Positions 44,358 to 53,457 of a stretch of DNA of 64,000 nt are shown here, piece after piece (position 1 is the first letter of the stretch; each line of letters opens with the position of its first letter). The position numbers were made by a program, and so were the translations under genes. Under the pieces are notes generated by a model. It was not told the DNA's origin, did not search any database, and worked only from the letters and a program-made list of their open reading frames with translations. Source of the DNA: an uncultured Acidobacteriia bacterium (lineage in GTDB: Bacteria > Acidobacteriota > Terriglobia > Bryobacterales > Bryobacteraceae); assembly GCA_903909435.1 (NCBI GenBank), contig CAIVVT010000230.1:1-64000 (forward strand), written 5' to 3'.

Positions 44358-44468
44358 GTGACGCAGGCACGGACCGGCGGCGCTTCTACAGTATTCACTT
44401 GAATTGAAACATCCCTGGGGGCTCCTGCAACATCAAGCAGATGTAATGACTCTCGGGTATCACAACGC

Positions 44469-45422
44469 ATGACCAGACTGAAGCCCTGGACTTCATGGGC
44501 GTTAACGGCTGCGGGCGTTTACAGTTTGGCGTGGGCTGCGGCCGCGGCGCTGGAGCCGGGCGCGATGCAGAACCTGCTCGGTTTGGGGCCGGTGCAGCCT
44601 GCAGTAATCTGGTTCGGCCTGCTGGGCGCACTGGCATTGGGCGGTTCGGCCCTGTTGATTGCGGCCTGGGATCCCTCCCGGTACTGGCCGCTGATCCTGC
44701 TTTCGGGTGTGGCCAAGACCGCATCTTTCGCCGCTGCACTGATCCTGTTCGGGCAACATGGTCTGGCCCTGCGCGGAGTCATCGTTTCGTCGCTGCACGA
44801 CCTGGTCTGGGCGATCGTGTTGGGAGCGGTGCTGCTGGCGGTGCACGAGGCGACTCTGGGCAGGCGGCGCTGCGTTTCTTCGGACATTCTCGACCTCGCC
44901 CTGCGAACACGAACCAATGTGGGTGTTTCGTTGGAGGAGCTTAGCCGCCTCTCGCCTGTCCTGCTGGTCTTTCTGCGGCACTCGGGCTGCATGTTCTGCC
45001 GTGAATCGCTGTCCGATCTCGCGCACAAGCGCAAGGAGATCGAGGCGAATGGAACCCGTCTGGTGCTGGTGCACATGGGCACGGAGGAACAGGGTAACCG
45101 GCTGTTTGCGCGGTACGGCCTGGATCAGGAAACCCGGATCGACGATCCGCGCCGCACGCTGTACCGCGCGTTCGGGCTCCCGCGCGCAACGATTGGCATG
45201 TTCCTGTCGCCCAGGCTCTGGGCCAGGACGTTCCAGGCGGCCGTGCTGGGCGGCAACCGGATGGGCCGTTTGACCGGCGATCTGTTCCAAATGCCCGGCG
45301 CTTTCCTGTTGTATTACGGTCAATTGGTGCGGTGCTACCGGCACCAGAACCCTTCAGACCGGCCGGACTACATGGCGCTTGTACTTGGCACGTCGTATGC
45401 GGCGGAGGAGTTCCGGGGCTAA
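44469..45422 (+). CDS. Membrane-anchored SelL/AhpC-TSA_2-type thioredoxin-fold protein
   Basis: 317 residues. Four predicted transmembrane helices (about 10-30, 45-65, 75-95 and 105-125) precede a peroxiredoxin-like domain of the AhpC-TSA_2/SelL-related group: VLLVFLRHSGCMFCRESLSDLA with a CMFC redox pair near 175, LVLVHMGTEEQGNRLFARYGL, and the DDPRRTLYRAFGL segment. In selenoprotein relatives the second Cys is selenocysteine; here both are Cys. The fusion to a DoxX-like membrane part is unusual. No clear ribosome-binding site precedes ATG 44469. Probably a membrane thiol redox protein. Confidence 0.75.
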   Translation: MTRLKPWTSWALTAAGVYSLAWAAAAALEPGAMQNLLGLGPVQPAVIWFGLLGALALGGSALLIAAWDPSRYWPLILLSGVAKTASFAAALILFGQHGLALRGVIVSSLHDLVWAIVLGAVLLAVHEATLGRRRCVSSDILDLALRTRTNVGVSLEELSRLSPVLLVFLRHSGCMFCRESLSDLAHKRKEIEANGTRLVLVHMGTEEQGNRLFARYGLDQETRIDDPRRTLYRAFGLPRATIGMFLSPRLWARTFQAAVLGGNRMGRLTGDLFQMPGAFLLYYGQLVRCYRHQNPSDRPDYMALVLGTSYAAEEFRG

Positions 45423-45494
45423 GGGCGTCGTGGAACCGCCGGCCCCGCGCCTATAGGGGCGCAAGGCCCGCGCTTCCGGCGCACAAGGCAAGTG

Positions 45495-46889
45495 CTACTT
45501 GCCTGACTTTTCACGGCGCTGCCTGGCCCAACTGGCCTTAAGAACCTGTCGCGCGCGGCCGAGCGCCAGGGCGTCTTCCGGGACGGCATCGGTAATGACG
45601 CTGCCTGCGGCCACATAGGCTCCAGGGCCGACTTCCACCGGCGCGACCAGCGTCGAGTTGCTGCCGATGAAGCTGCCGTCACCGATGTTGGTGCGGTGTT
45701 TCTTCACCCCATCGTAGTTGCAGGTGATGGTGCCTGCGCCGATATTGGTCTGCTTGCCGATGGTGGAGTCGCCCAGATAGGCTAGGTGCATGGCTTTCGA
45801 ACCGGCACCCAGGGTGGTGTTCTTCAACTCGACGAAGTTGCCCACGTGTGCTCCCGCCTCGACCACCGAGTTCAGGCGCAGTTTTGCGAAGGGGCCCACA
45901 TGCGCGCCGGCCTCGAGTGACGAGTCCGTGATTAAGGAATAGGGAAGAATCTGCACGCCGTCGGCAAGCCGCGCACGCTCCAGGATCGAGCCGGCCCCGA
46001 TGCGGCACTCCGCGCCGATCCGGGTCTGGCCGAGGATCTGGGTGAAGGGCCCGATGATGGTGTCCTGACCCACGGTGACCTGCTTGTCGATGCTCACGGT
46101 CTCGGGCCGCTCAATGGTCACTCCGGCGAGCATCAGTTCGCGCGCCTTGCGCCGGCGGAAAATGGCGTCCACCTCTGCCAGATCCACTCTCGTGTTGATG
46201 CCCAGAACCTCACCGGGTTCGTCCACGACGCAAGCCGCCGTCATGTGCCCCGCTGCGCGCAACAGGCCGATGACGTCGGTGAGGTAGATCTCGCCGGAGG
46301 CGGGGTTTGGAGTCAGCCTGGCCAGTTGAGGCCAGAGCAGGGCAGCCTCAAAGCAATACATAGCCGAGTTGATCTCACGGATCTGCTTCTGCTGCCCGGT
46401 AGCGGCCTTTTCCTCGACGATGCCCGCGACCAGGCCTGACTCATCGCGGATGATGCGGCCATAGCCGTGCGGGTTGTCCAGGAAGGTTGTAAGCACGGTC
46501 GCCGCGCAGCCCGATTCCCGGTGCAGGTGAACCAGGTGCTGCAACGTCTCCGCTTGCAGCAGCGGCGAATCGCCGCAGACCACCACCAGGCGGCCGGTCG
46601 CCAATCCGGGGAAATGCGCGCAGACGCTCAGGGCGTGGCCGGTGCCCTTCTGCTCGGTCTGCAGTTCGAAACCAATGCCGTGATGCGCCACTTCCGCCCG
46701 CACGCGCTCGGCCTGATGCCCGATGACAGCCACGATTCTGTCCGCGGGGGCAACCCCTTTGGATGCCTCAATCACGTGCTCCAGCAGGCTGGCTCCGCCG
46801 GCGCGATGCAGGACCTTGGCCTGCCGCGAACGCATGCGGGTGCCCAGACCTGCAGCCAGGATCACTACGGAAACGGGGGATTCAGACAT
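45495..46889 (-). CDS. glmU: Bifunctional GlmU (GlcN-1-P acetyltransferase / GlcNAc-1-P uridylyltransferase)
   Basis: 464 residues, close to the usual 455-460. The N-terminal pyrophosphorylase has LAAGLGTRMRSRQAKVLH, QTEQKGTGHAL and CGDSPLL. The C-terminal left-handed beta-helix of hexapeptide repeats (about 255-450) contains KAMHLAYLGDSTIG and TNIGAGTITCNYDG, the acetyl-CoA/GlcN-1-P site. It makes UDP-GlcNAc for peptidoglycan and lipopolysaccharide. AAGGAG lies about 12 nt before the ATG. It follows yvcK on the same strand, 73 nt downstream. Confidence 0.98.
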   Translation of the reverse strand: MSESPVSVVILAAGLGTRMRSRQAKVLHRAGGASLLEHVIEASKGVAPADRIVAVIGHQAERVRAEVAHHGIGFELQTEQKGTGHALSVCAHFPGLATGRLVVVCGDSPLLQAETLQHLVHLHRESGCAATVLTTFLDNPHGYGRIIRDESGLVAGIVEEKAATGQQKQIREINSAMYCFEAALLWPQLARLTPNPASGEIYLTDVIGLLRAAGHMTAACVVDEPGEVLGINTRVDLAEVDAIFRRRKARELMLAGVTIERPETVSIDKQVTVGQDTIIGPFTQILGQTRIGAECRIGAGSILERARLADGVQILPYSLITDSSLEAGAHVGPFAKLRLNSVVEAGAHVGNFVELKNTTLGAGSKAMHLAYLGDSTIGKQTNIGAGTITCNYDGVKKHRTNIGDGSFIGSNSTLVAPVEVGPGAYVAAGSVITDAVPEDALALGRARQVLKASWARQRREKSGK

Positions 46890-46962
46890 GGGTGCTCGAA
46901 ACTCCTTCCACCACTTCGATTCTACGAGGGTGGCGGGCCGTGACGCTCGCCCGGCCGGAGCG

Positions 46963-48027
46963 TCACCGGGCCAGGGCAGGCGTCTTCAGGGCACGACGGC
47001 GTCCGCGCCTGGCCAGATCGACCGCCACGGCGGCGGCAAGATCGGAATCGTGGCGCACTTTGTCGCCCTGGGCGAGTAGAGGACGGGCCAGAACCTGGAC
47101 ACCCATCGCCATGAGCCGCCGCATGTCCAGCTCAACGGGATTGGCGGCTTCCTTTTTGTAGTGCGACAGGCGCTCTTCCGGGATAGGCGCGGTGTTAATC
47201 ACGGCGACGTCCACGATTTGCCGGTGAGCATGCCGGTTCACGGCGGCGACGTGGTCGGCCGCGGTTAGGCCCGTAGTCTCTCCGGGCTGCCACATCAGGT
47301 TCACGAAGCAGGCCTTGAGAGCCGGACTCTCCGCGATGGCTTTGGAGACCCCCTGGACCATCAGGTTGGGCACAATGCTGGTATAGAGAGAGCCCGGCCC
47401 AAGCGTGATGAGGTCGGCTTTGGCAATCGCCGCCAGAGCTTCGGGAACGGGTTTGCAGTTGGCCGGCAGCACCTCGATGTGCTCGATGGCCACGGCGCTA
47501 CGGCTGATACGCGTTTCCCCGTCAACCACTTTCCCGTTGGCGAGGTGGCCGCGCAGGCGCACGTCGGAGGTCGTGGAAGGGTAGATCTTGCCGCAAATCG
47601 CCAGAACTTCGGAACTCAGTTGAACGGCGCGCGGGAAATCTCCCGTGATCTGTGAGAGCACGGCCAGGAACAGATTGCCGAAGCTGTGGCCCTTCAAGCC
47701 CCTGCCGGCAGCGAAACGGTATTGGAACAGCCGCGAAAGCAGGGATTCGTCCTCGGCCAGCGCGACCATGCAATTGCGGATGTCGCCCGGGGGAAGCATG
47801 TCGAGTTCCCGCCGCAAGCGGCCGGAACTGCCGCCATCGTCGGTGACCGTAACGATGGCCACAATCTCGACCACGGGAGCGCCGGCGACGCGCGAGACTC
47901 CGCCGTAAGCAACGAATTTCTTCAAACCCTTGAGCAGAGTGGAGAGGCCATTGCCGCCGCCTATGGAGACTATTCGCAGCGGATCCAGGGAATTCCTGCG
48001 TGCGGAGACGGTGCTGGAGTCGGGCAA
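46963..48027 (-). CDS. yvcK: YvcK/GlmR family protein (CofD-like, UDP-sugar-binding)
   Basis: 354 residues from TTG 48027. The nucleotide-binding N-terminus reads IVSIGGGNGLSTLLKGLK and TVTDDGGSSGRLRRELDMLPPGDIRNCMVAL; later motifs are GHSFGNLFLAVL and ADLITLGPGSLYTSIVPNLMV. B. subtilis YvcK (GlmR) binds UDP-GlcNAc and supports carbon flow into the amino-sugar pathway. Here it sits next to glmU rather than with rapZ and whiA as in Firmicutes, matching that role. It starts 8 nt after the TPR gene stop. Confidence 0.93.
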   Translation of the reverse strand: MPDSSTVSARRNSLDPLRIVSIGGGNGLSTLLKGLKKFVAYGGVSRVAGAPVVEIVAIVTVTDDGGSSGRLRRELDMLPPGDIRNCMVALAEDESLLSRLFQYRFAAGRGLKGHSFGNLFLAVLSQITGDFPRAVQLSSEVLAICGKIYPSTTSDVRLRGHLANGKVVDGETRISRSAVAIEHIEVLPANCKPVPEALAAIAKADLITLGPGSLYTSIVPNLMVQGVSKAIAESPALKACFVNLMWQPGETTGLTAADHVAAVNRHAHRQIVDVAVINTAPIPEERLSHYKKEAANPVELDMRRLMAMGVQVLARPLLAQGDKVRHDSDLAAAVAVDLARRGRRRALKTPALAR

Positions 48028-48034
48028 CTTCGAC

Positions 48035-48568
48035 TCAACCCCTTTCGACTATGGCGTCACGAAACTCGGCAAACTGGAGCAGATTTTGAAACGCGGCGTC
48101 GGCGCGGGCAGTGGCGCGGGTGCCTGCGTCCAATTCACAGGCGCGCCGGAAATGCTTGATGGCGGCGCCCGGATCGCCGATATTGCCGGCGGCCAGAGCT
48201 AGCGCGTAGCGCAGCGGAGCGGTCTCCCCCGACTTGAGGGCGGCCTCCAGGCAATTCAAAGCCTCGGTGAAGCGTTCCTGGCGCAGTAGATCGACGCCAA
48301 AATCGTAGCGCTCCTGGGGTGAGGCGAATTCCAGGCGCTGCCGGTCCAGCTTTTGCCGGCACATCCGGGCGTACATCCGCGCCGATTCGTTGACCGAAAG
48401 TTCGGGGCCGTTGGAGGCGCTTTCAAACACTTCATACGCCGCACCGTAGTCGCCAGTCGAGAAAAGCCTCATCCCCTGGGCGAAGCACTCCGTATGGCTG
48501 CGGGCGTCGGTGGGCGGTTCGAACGGCGCTCCGTCGTGAGATTCGTTGGTCTTGCCTGACTTCTTCAT
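48035..48568 (-). CDS. Small TPR-repeat protein
   Basis: 177 residues, with a charged N-terminus and no signal peptide. Tetratricopeptide-like helices are seen in CFAQGMRLFSTGDYGAAYEVFESA (about 28-52), RYDFGVDLLRQERFTEALNCLEAALK (about 87-112) and RYALALAAGNIGDPGAAIKHFRRACEL (about 119-145). TPRs mediate protein-protein contacts. It heads the yvcK-glmU group, suggesting an adaptor for cell-envelope precursor control, by context only. Confidence 0.8.
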   Translation of the reverse strand: MKKSGKTNESHDGAPFEPPTDARSHTECFAQGMRLFSTGDYGAAYEVFESASNGPELSVNESARMYARMCRQKLDRQRLEFASPQERYDFGVDLLRQERFTEALNCLEAALKSGETAPLRYALALAAGNIGDPGAAIKHFRRACELDAGTRATARADAAFQNLLQFAEFRDAIVERG

Positions 48569-48730
48569 ACAACTCCAGCCGCCCAGTGAACAGGCTGTAG
48601 GGCCTAATGTATCCTATCTTTGGTAACAAATCGGACGCACCTGCGCAACTCATGGCTCTTTTGGGCCATAGTCAAGTTTTGGGTGCAGGATTCCGGCCAA
48701 TCCGCCGTAAGCTGTAGTTAGTGAAACGGA

Positions 48731-48766
48731 ACGCGTTTGACACGCGTCCAAGAAGCGGCCCACTAT
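48731..48766 (+). promoter_or_regulatory. Putative promoter of the FecR-domain gene with ACGCGT flanks
   Basis: A perfect TTGACA (48737-48742) is followed 18 nt later by CACTAT (48761-48766), a weak -10. The -35 box lies between two ACGCGT hexamers (48731-48736 and 48742-48747), so a repressor bound there would block it. The leader would be very short (about 10 nt). Confidence 0.35.
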
Positions 48767-48784
48767 AGGGTTCTGGAGGCTGAG

Positions 48785-50014
48785 ATGGCGAAACTGAACC
48801 TCTGGCTTGCATCCGCGTTAATTTGCGGTTTGTGGCCTTCCGCGTTCGCTCAAAACGCGATTTCCGCTAAAGCTGGTCTTGTCCAAGTGGCCGACGGCGA
48901 AGTGTTCGTGAATGACAAGGCTGTCGAGAACAAGATCGCTCAATTCACCGACCTGAAGAGCAAAGACATCCTGACCACAGGTGAAGGGCGTGCGGAGGTT
49001 CTTCTGACCCCCGGTGCGTTCCTCCGCATGACCGATGCCAGCGGGGTTCGCATGGTCTCTACGCGCCTCTCGGACGTGCGTATGGAGATGCTAAAGGGTG
49101 AGGCGGTCATCGAAGTGGCCGAGTTGCTCACCGACAATTCCATCACAGTGAACGTGGGAACTGCTGCATTCGAACTGCGCAAGGGCGGCATCTACCGGTT
49201 TGAGGCCGCACCCGGCCGCATCCGCGTTTATCAGGGCGAAGCGGTGGCCGTGGACGGCGACAAGACCGTCACAGTGAAGGCCGGTCACGAGTACGCCTAT
49301 AACGGCAGCGCCTGGGCGCTGGGCCATTTCGACACGAAGGAAACCGACGCGCTGTACCGTTGGAGCGCCCGCCGTTCCGGCAACATCGCGGTGGCGAACG
49401 TTTCGGCAGCCCGGCAGGCGGGCAGCAGTTACGGCTCCTACTCCGGCTACATGAACACCGGAATGTACGGCAACAGCGGCATGTACGGCGGCTACGGAAG
49501 CGGCATGTACGGCGGCTACGGAAGCGGCATGTACGGCGCTGGCGGCAGCTGGTTGTACAATCCGTATTTCGGCATGTACACCTTCATGCCGTTCTACGGA
49601 ACAGCATGGTCTCCCTTCGGCTACGCCTACTACACGCCAATCACAGTGGTCCCGGTGTACAACAACACACCAGTACAGGGCGGGACGACCGTCGCCCGTG
49701 GTGGACCGGTCAGAGGTATATCCGGCCCTGGCTTAACCGGGCCGACGCACACCTCGCTGCCGATCCGGACGACGCCTGCGCTCACCTCAAGCGCTGTACT
49801 GCATGCTTCCACGATCACCCGTGGCGGTGGTGGCGGGAACTCCTATCGCATGGGGTTTGGCGGCGGTGAGGGCAATTACAGCCGTGGCTACTCCGGCGGC
49901 GGCTCCTATTCGGGGACTTCCACAGTGAATACCTCGACGTCTAGTTCAGTTTCCTCTTCGCCGGTCCGAACGGGCGGTGGTGGTGGGGGCGGTGGCGTCA
50001 GCCGCTCACACTAG
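48785..50014 (+). CDS. FecR-domain exported protein with Gly/Tyr-rich C-terminus
   Basis: 409 residues from ATG 48785, with TGGAGG upstream. A signal peptide (LASALICGLWPSAFAQ) is followed by a FecR-type domain (about 30-175: GEGRAEVLLTPGAFLRMTDASGVRM, AAFELRKGGIYRFEAAPGRIRVYQGEAVAV). The C-terminal half is low complexity: MYGGYGSG repeats (about 225-260), a Tyr/Pro-rich stretch, and a poly-Gly/Ser tail. No sigma factor or TonB receptor partner is adjacent, so it is not a classical anti-sigma FecR. It is probably a cell-surface or periplasmic protein. Confidence 0.8.
   Translation: MAKLNLWLASALICGLWPSAFAQNAISAKAGLVQVADGEVFVNDKAVENKIAQFTDLKSKDILTTGEGRAEVLLTPGAFLRMTDASGVRMVSTRLSDVRMEMLKGEAVIEVAELLTDNSITVNVGTAAFELRKGGIYRFEAAPGRIRVYQGEAVAVDGDKTVTVKAGHEYAYNGSAWALGHFDTKETDALYRWSARRSGNIAVANVSAARQAGSSYGSYSGYMNTGMYGNSGMYGGYGSGMYGGYGSGMYGAGGSWLYNPYFGMYTFMPFYGTAWSPFGYAYYTPITVVPVYNNTPVQGGTTVARGGPVRGISGPGLTGPTHTSLPIRTTPALTSSAVLHASTITRGGGGGNSYRMGFGGGEGNYSRGYSGGGSYSGTSTVNTSTSSSVSSSPVRTGGGGGGGGVSRSH
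49478..49525 (+). repeat. 24-nt tandem coding repeat
   Basis: Two exact 24-nt copies (49478-49501 and 49502-49525), each encoding GMYGGYGS, plus a partial third copy. Perfect synonymous identity indicates recent slippage, so copy number may vary among strains. Confidence 0.85.
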
Positions 50015-50048
50015 AAAAGTCTATTTCGCTCAGAATCGCAGAATCGGG

Positions 50049-50082
50049 AACGGGCGCAGCCAAGTGGCGGTGCCCGTTTTTT
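50049..50082 (+). terminator. Rho-independent terminator after the FecR-domain gene
   Basis: AACGGGC (50049-50055) pairs with GCCCGTT (50072-50078), and the stem runs straight into a T-run ending at 50082. It lies about 35 nt past the stop at 50014. Confidence 0.75.
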
Positions 50083-50153
50083 CGATGGCAGGAGTCCGAC
50101 GGCGGCGCTTGAGGAGTGCTGCCTACGGCGCTAGGACCTGTCTGGAGCGGCGA

Positions 50154-50801
50154 CTATAGTGGCCGCAGGACGGCACGCGCCGGCGCTCCGTCGGCTCCTA
50201 CCAATCGCAGGGGGAGACAGGCCAAATCGTAGCGCCCAGGCTCGATGTTCGAAAGATCCAGACCCTCGATGATCCAGACGCCGGCTCCGAGGAGGATCAA
50301 GTGCGTCTCCGCCAGATCCTGGCTGAAACCGCCTACCGACAGGTAATCGATTCCGACGGTTCGGACCCCGGCCGCTACCAGGGACTGCGCAGCCTCTTTT
50401 GAGACATAAACAAAGTTATCAACGAAGTTCGGCAAGAGATTGTATCTGGACGAGTTGACTGTTTTGAAAAGGACTCTTTCGCCGGGTCGAAGATCCGCAG
50501 GAAGCTCTGCTGGACGGACCGCCACGGGGTCGAGGATCTGAATTACCCTGCATGGTCCCAACATGGCGTCGAGCGGGAGCGCATCCATCGCAGCGCCGTC
50601 CGGCAGGAAATGGCAGGGAGCGTCCACGTGCGTGCCCGTATGGGCGGAGAAGCTGCACTGGGTGAGATTAAACGCGTCGCCCTGCTCCAGTTTCATCACT
50701 TGCCTCACACTCACAGCGTCGTCTCCAGGCCAGACCACCATGCCGCTGTGCACGGGGACACTGATGTCAATCCAGTTGCTCACGGTGAACCTCATTCCCA
50801 T
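50154..50801 (-). CDS. Cyclase / kynurenine-formamidase-like metal hydrolase
   Basis: About 215 residues from ATG 50801 (ATG 50795 possible). The zinc-binding motif SAHTGTHVDAPCHF matches the HxGTHxDxPxH signature of the cyclase/KynB family, and GIDYLSVGGF and HLILLGAGVWIIEGLDL are further conserved parts. It begins with IDISVPVHSGMVVWPGD, typical of the family. Such enzymes hydrolyse N-formylkynurenine, isatin or cyclic imides. No kynurenine-pathway gene is nearby, so the substrate stays open. Confidence 0.88.
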   Translation of the reverse strand: MGMRFTVSNWIDISVPVHSGMVVWPGDDAVSVRQVMKLEQGDAFNLTQCSFSAHTGTHVDAPCHFLPDGAAMDALPLDAMLGPCRVIQILDPVAVRPAELPADLRPGERVLFKTVNSSRYNLLPNFVDNFVYVSKEAAQSLVAAGVRTVGIDYLSVGGFSQDLAETHLILLGAGVWIIEGLDLSNIEPGRYDLACLPLRLVGADGAPARAVLRPL

Positions 50802-51042
50802 TCTGCTGCAAACGCAGCCTTTGGTAACGGGGGCGAAGCGCGACCGCCAAGGAGGGGTGAGCGTTCTCGACATTGACCGCTCTCTATCGTTCGCGGCTCG
50901 GTGCTGGGCGGTGGGTACTGACTTTCCCGGATGGGGATGCGTCCGACGATTCAAGGTCAGCACTCGAGCGAGAATCGGATCGGCGAAAGGCAATCATTAT
51001 TAACGAGATACCAGCCGTGCGGGGAACTGAATCCGGACGCCA

Positions 51043-53457
51043 TTAGCGCTTCTCGAGGAAACGGCTGAGTCGCATGGAGTTGGCGATTACCGACAAACTT
51101 GAGAGCACCATCGCCCCAGCGGCGATAATCGGGTTCAAGACGCCTGTAATCGCGAGCACAATTCCAGCAGAGTTGTAGGCGAAGGCCCAAAACAAATTCT
51201 GGCCCACGATCCTGCGAGTGAACCGTGCGAGATCGAAGACGTCGATCACATGGGACAGCTTGGGGCTCATCAGCACCACTGTCGAGGCTTGCATGGCGAG
51301 GTCTGCGCCGGAGCCCATGGCGATACCAAGACGCGCGGCGGCAAGCGCGGGTGCATCGTTCACCCCGTCGCCCAGCATGGCGACCGTGCGGCCCTCGCGC
51401 TGGAACGACTGGACAATGGCCGCCTTTTGCCCGGGTGTCGCTTCGGAACGGTGCTCGTCGGCACCGACGGCGTGTGCCGCCCAGCCGGTTGTCGCTTCGC
51501 TGTCGCCGGAAACGACAGCGACGCGGATTCCACGGGAGTGCAGTGACTCGATCAAGGGTCGGGCGTCGGGACGCAGCTCGTCGCCGAAAACCAGCAATCC
51601 CGCACGGCCCGCGACGCTCCACCAGGCGACTGTGCGCCCCATCCGCTCGTGCGCCAAGGCCACACTGAGTTGATTTGGATTGAGTGCGATTCCCAGATCC
51701 GACATCAGGCGGCGGCTACCTATGGCGGCGCTTTGTCCTTGGACGTGCCCGGTGATGCCCAAGCCCTTCAGGACCTGGACACCGGATGCGTCGTCGATCT
51801 TCAGGTTGAGTTCCTTCGCTCGAGCGACGACGGCTGCGCCCAACGGGTGTTCCGAATAGAGTTCCAGGCTAGCCAGGGTGTCCAGCACGGCCGCGTCGGC
51901 TTCCAGCAACCGAAAGTCGCCCCGCGTGATGGTGCCCGTCTTGTCCAGCACGACCATATCTATGCGGCGGATGGTCTCGAGCACGCGGCTGTCAGCCACC
52001 AGGATGCCGCGCCGGGAAGCGGCGCCCACCGCCGCCGTTACAGCGAGTGGGGTGGCGACGCCGAGGGCACACGGGCACGCGATCACCAGTACAGCGATCC
52101 CTCGCATGACCGCGTCGGCTGTTCCCAGACCCAGCGCCAGACCGCCGGCCACGGTCCAGGCGGCGACGAACATGACGACCGGAACGAAGACTCGCGCGAC
52201 GCGGTCGACCCTGCGCTCCAGGTTCGAACGGGTGGTGAGGGCGGCTTCGACGGCGCGGATCATATGGTTGAGGGTGCTCTCGGCGGAGGTCCGAGTGGCC
52301 CGCACTTCGAGCACGCTGCCGACGTTGAGGCTGCCGCAAGCCACGTTTGAGCCAACCTCGTTGAGGCGCGGTGCGGACTCGCCGGTGAGCACGGACTCAT
52401 CGAGGTGGGACGAACCTGAGACGACCGTGCCGTCGGCAGGGATGCGCTCGCCCGCTTTTACGACGAAGAGCATGCCAGGCTGCAACGCCTCTACCGTCAC
52501 GAAGCGTTCGCGTCCGCCAGCGAGCACTCGCGCCTTGTTTGGCATCATGCGGTAGAGCGAGGTGATCGAGGCTGAGGTACGCAACTTCGCGCCGCGCTCA
52601 AGGAGTTTGCCCAGCAGCACCAGCGTGACGATTGCGCAAGCGGTGTCGAAGTAGTAGTGCCGCCCGTGAAGGAACGCCTGGGCCGCGCTGTAGAAGTACG
52701 CCGCGAGAATCCCGAGCGCGAGCAACGCTTCCATGCGCAGGGTCCGCTGACGCAGGCCGAGCGCGGCGATCCGCAGGATCGGCCAGGCTGAGTAAAACAC
52801 AGCGGGCGTCGTCAGCGCCAGCAGGACGAAGGGAACGAACCGGCCCGCCATTTCCCCGATGGGTTCCCAGTAGCTGGCGTAGATGGGCAGGCTGAACAGC
52901 ATCACGTTCATCCATAGGAAGAACGCCACGCCTATGCGCAGCAGCATACTGCGGCGCTCCGCCTGGTCGGGCTCCGACTCGACGCTATACTCGTTCGCGC
53001 GGTAGCCCAAGGAAGCCACACGTTCCAGGATCCGGGAGGGTGGCAGGAACATCGGGCAGTAGCGCACGCGCAGCAGATCGGAGGCGAACATCACCTCTAC
53101 GTCTGCGACTCCGTATTCGCCTTCGAGCGCGCGCTCGATGAGCCAGGCGCAGGAGGCGCACCACAGCCCCGAGAGACGGTACAGAACCTCGCGCGTCTCA
53201 GCATCGGACGGAATCGGGGGCCGCGCGACGTCCGGTGTGGAGATCAACCCCAGCTTGAGGCTCTCCCGAAACAAATCGCTGTCGCGAAAGTCGCCGCCAC
53301 TGGCGAGCACCCCACTCTCGAGTAGAATCGCGTAGACGTTCATGCAGCCGAGGCAGCAAAATCGGCGGCGCTCGGCGTCGAACTGACGTTCCAGCGCACC
53401 CCGACTGCAGTCCAGTCCGCAGAGGTCGCACGCAAGGTGCGCGCCGGCCTCAGCCAT
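51043..53457 (-). CDS. ccoI: Copper-transporting P1B ATPase, CcoI/FixI type
   Basis: 804 residues from ATG 53457. The N-terminal Cys-rich region (CDLCGLDCSRG, RFCCLGC) and a heavy-metal domain with LWCASC precede the membrane core. Diagnostic P-type motifs are IACPCALG (metal site), DKTGT (phosphorylated Asp), SEHPLG, and GDGVNDAPAL. The CcoI class exports or delivers copper for cbb3 oxidase maturation, and its position at the end of a cbb3 operon with ccoG supports this. The start overlaps the preceding 53-residue gene by one base (TGATG). Confidence 0.95.
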   Translation of the reverse strand: MAEAGAHLACDLCGLDCSRGALERQFDAERRRFCCLGCMNVYAILLESGVLASGGDFRDSDLFRESLKLGLISTPDVARPPIPSDAETREVLYRLSGLWCASCAWLIERALEGEYGVADVEVMFASDLLRVRYCPMFLPPSRILERVASLGYRANEYSVESEPDQAERRSMLLRIGVAFFLWMNVMLFSLPIYASYWEPIGEMAGRFVPFVLLALTTPAVFYSAWPILRIAALGLRQRTLRMEALLALGILAAYFYSAAQAFLHGRHYYFDTACAIVTLVLLGKLLERGAKLRTSASITSLYRMMPNKARVLAGGRERFVTVEALQPGMLFVVKAGERIPADGTVVSGSSHLDESVLTGESAPRLNEVGSNVACGSLNVGSVLEVRATRTSAESTLNHMIRAVEAALTTRSNLERRVDRVARVFVPVVMFVAAWTVAGGLALGLGTADAVMRGIAVLVIACPCALGVATPLAVTAAVGAASRRGILVADSRVLETIRRIDMVVLDKTGTITRGDFRLLEADAAVLDTLASLELYSEHPLGAAVVARAKELNLKIDDASGVQVLKGLGITGHVQGQSAAIGSRRLMSDLGIALNPNQLSVALAHERMGRTVAWWSVAGRAGLLVFGDELRPDARPLIESLHSRGIRVAVVSGDSEATTGWAAHAVGADEHRSEATPGQKAAIVQSFQREGRTVAMLGDGVNDAPALAAARLGIAMGSGADLAMQASTVVLMSPKLSHVIDVFDLARFTRRIVGQNLFWAFAYNSAGIVLAITGVLNPIIAAGAMVLSSLSVIANSMRLSRFLEKR

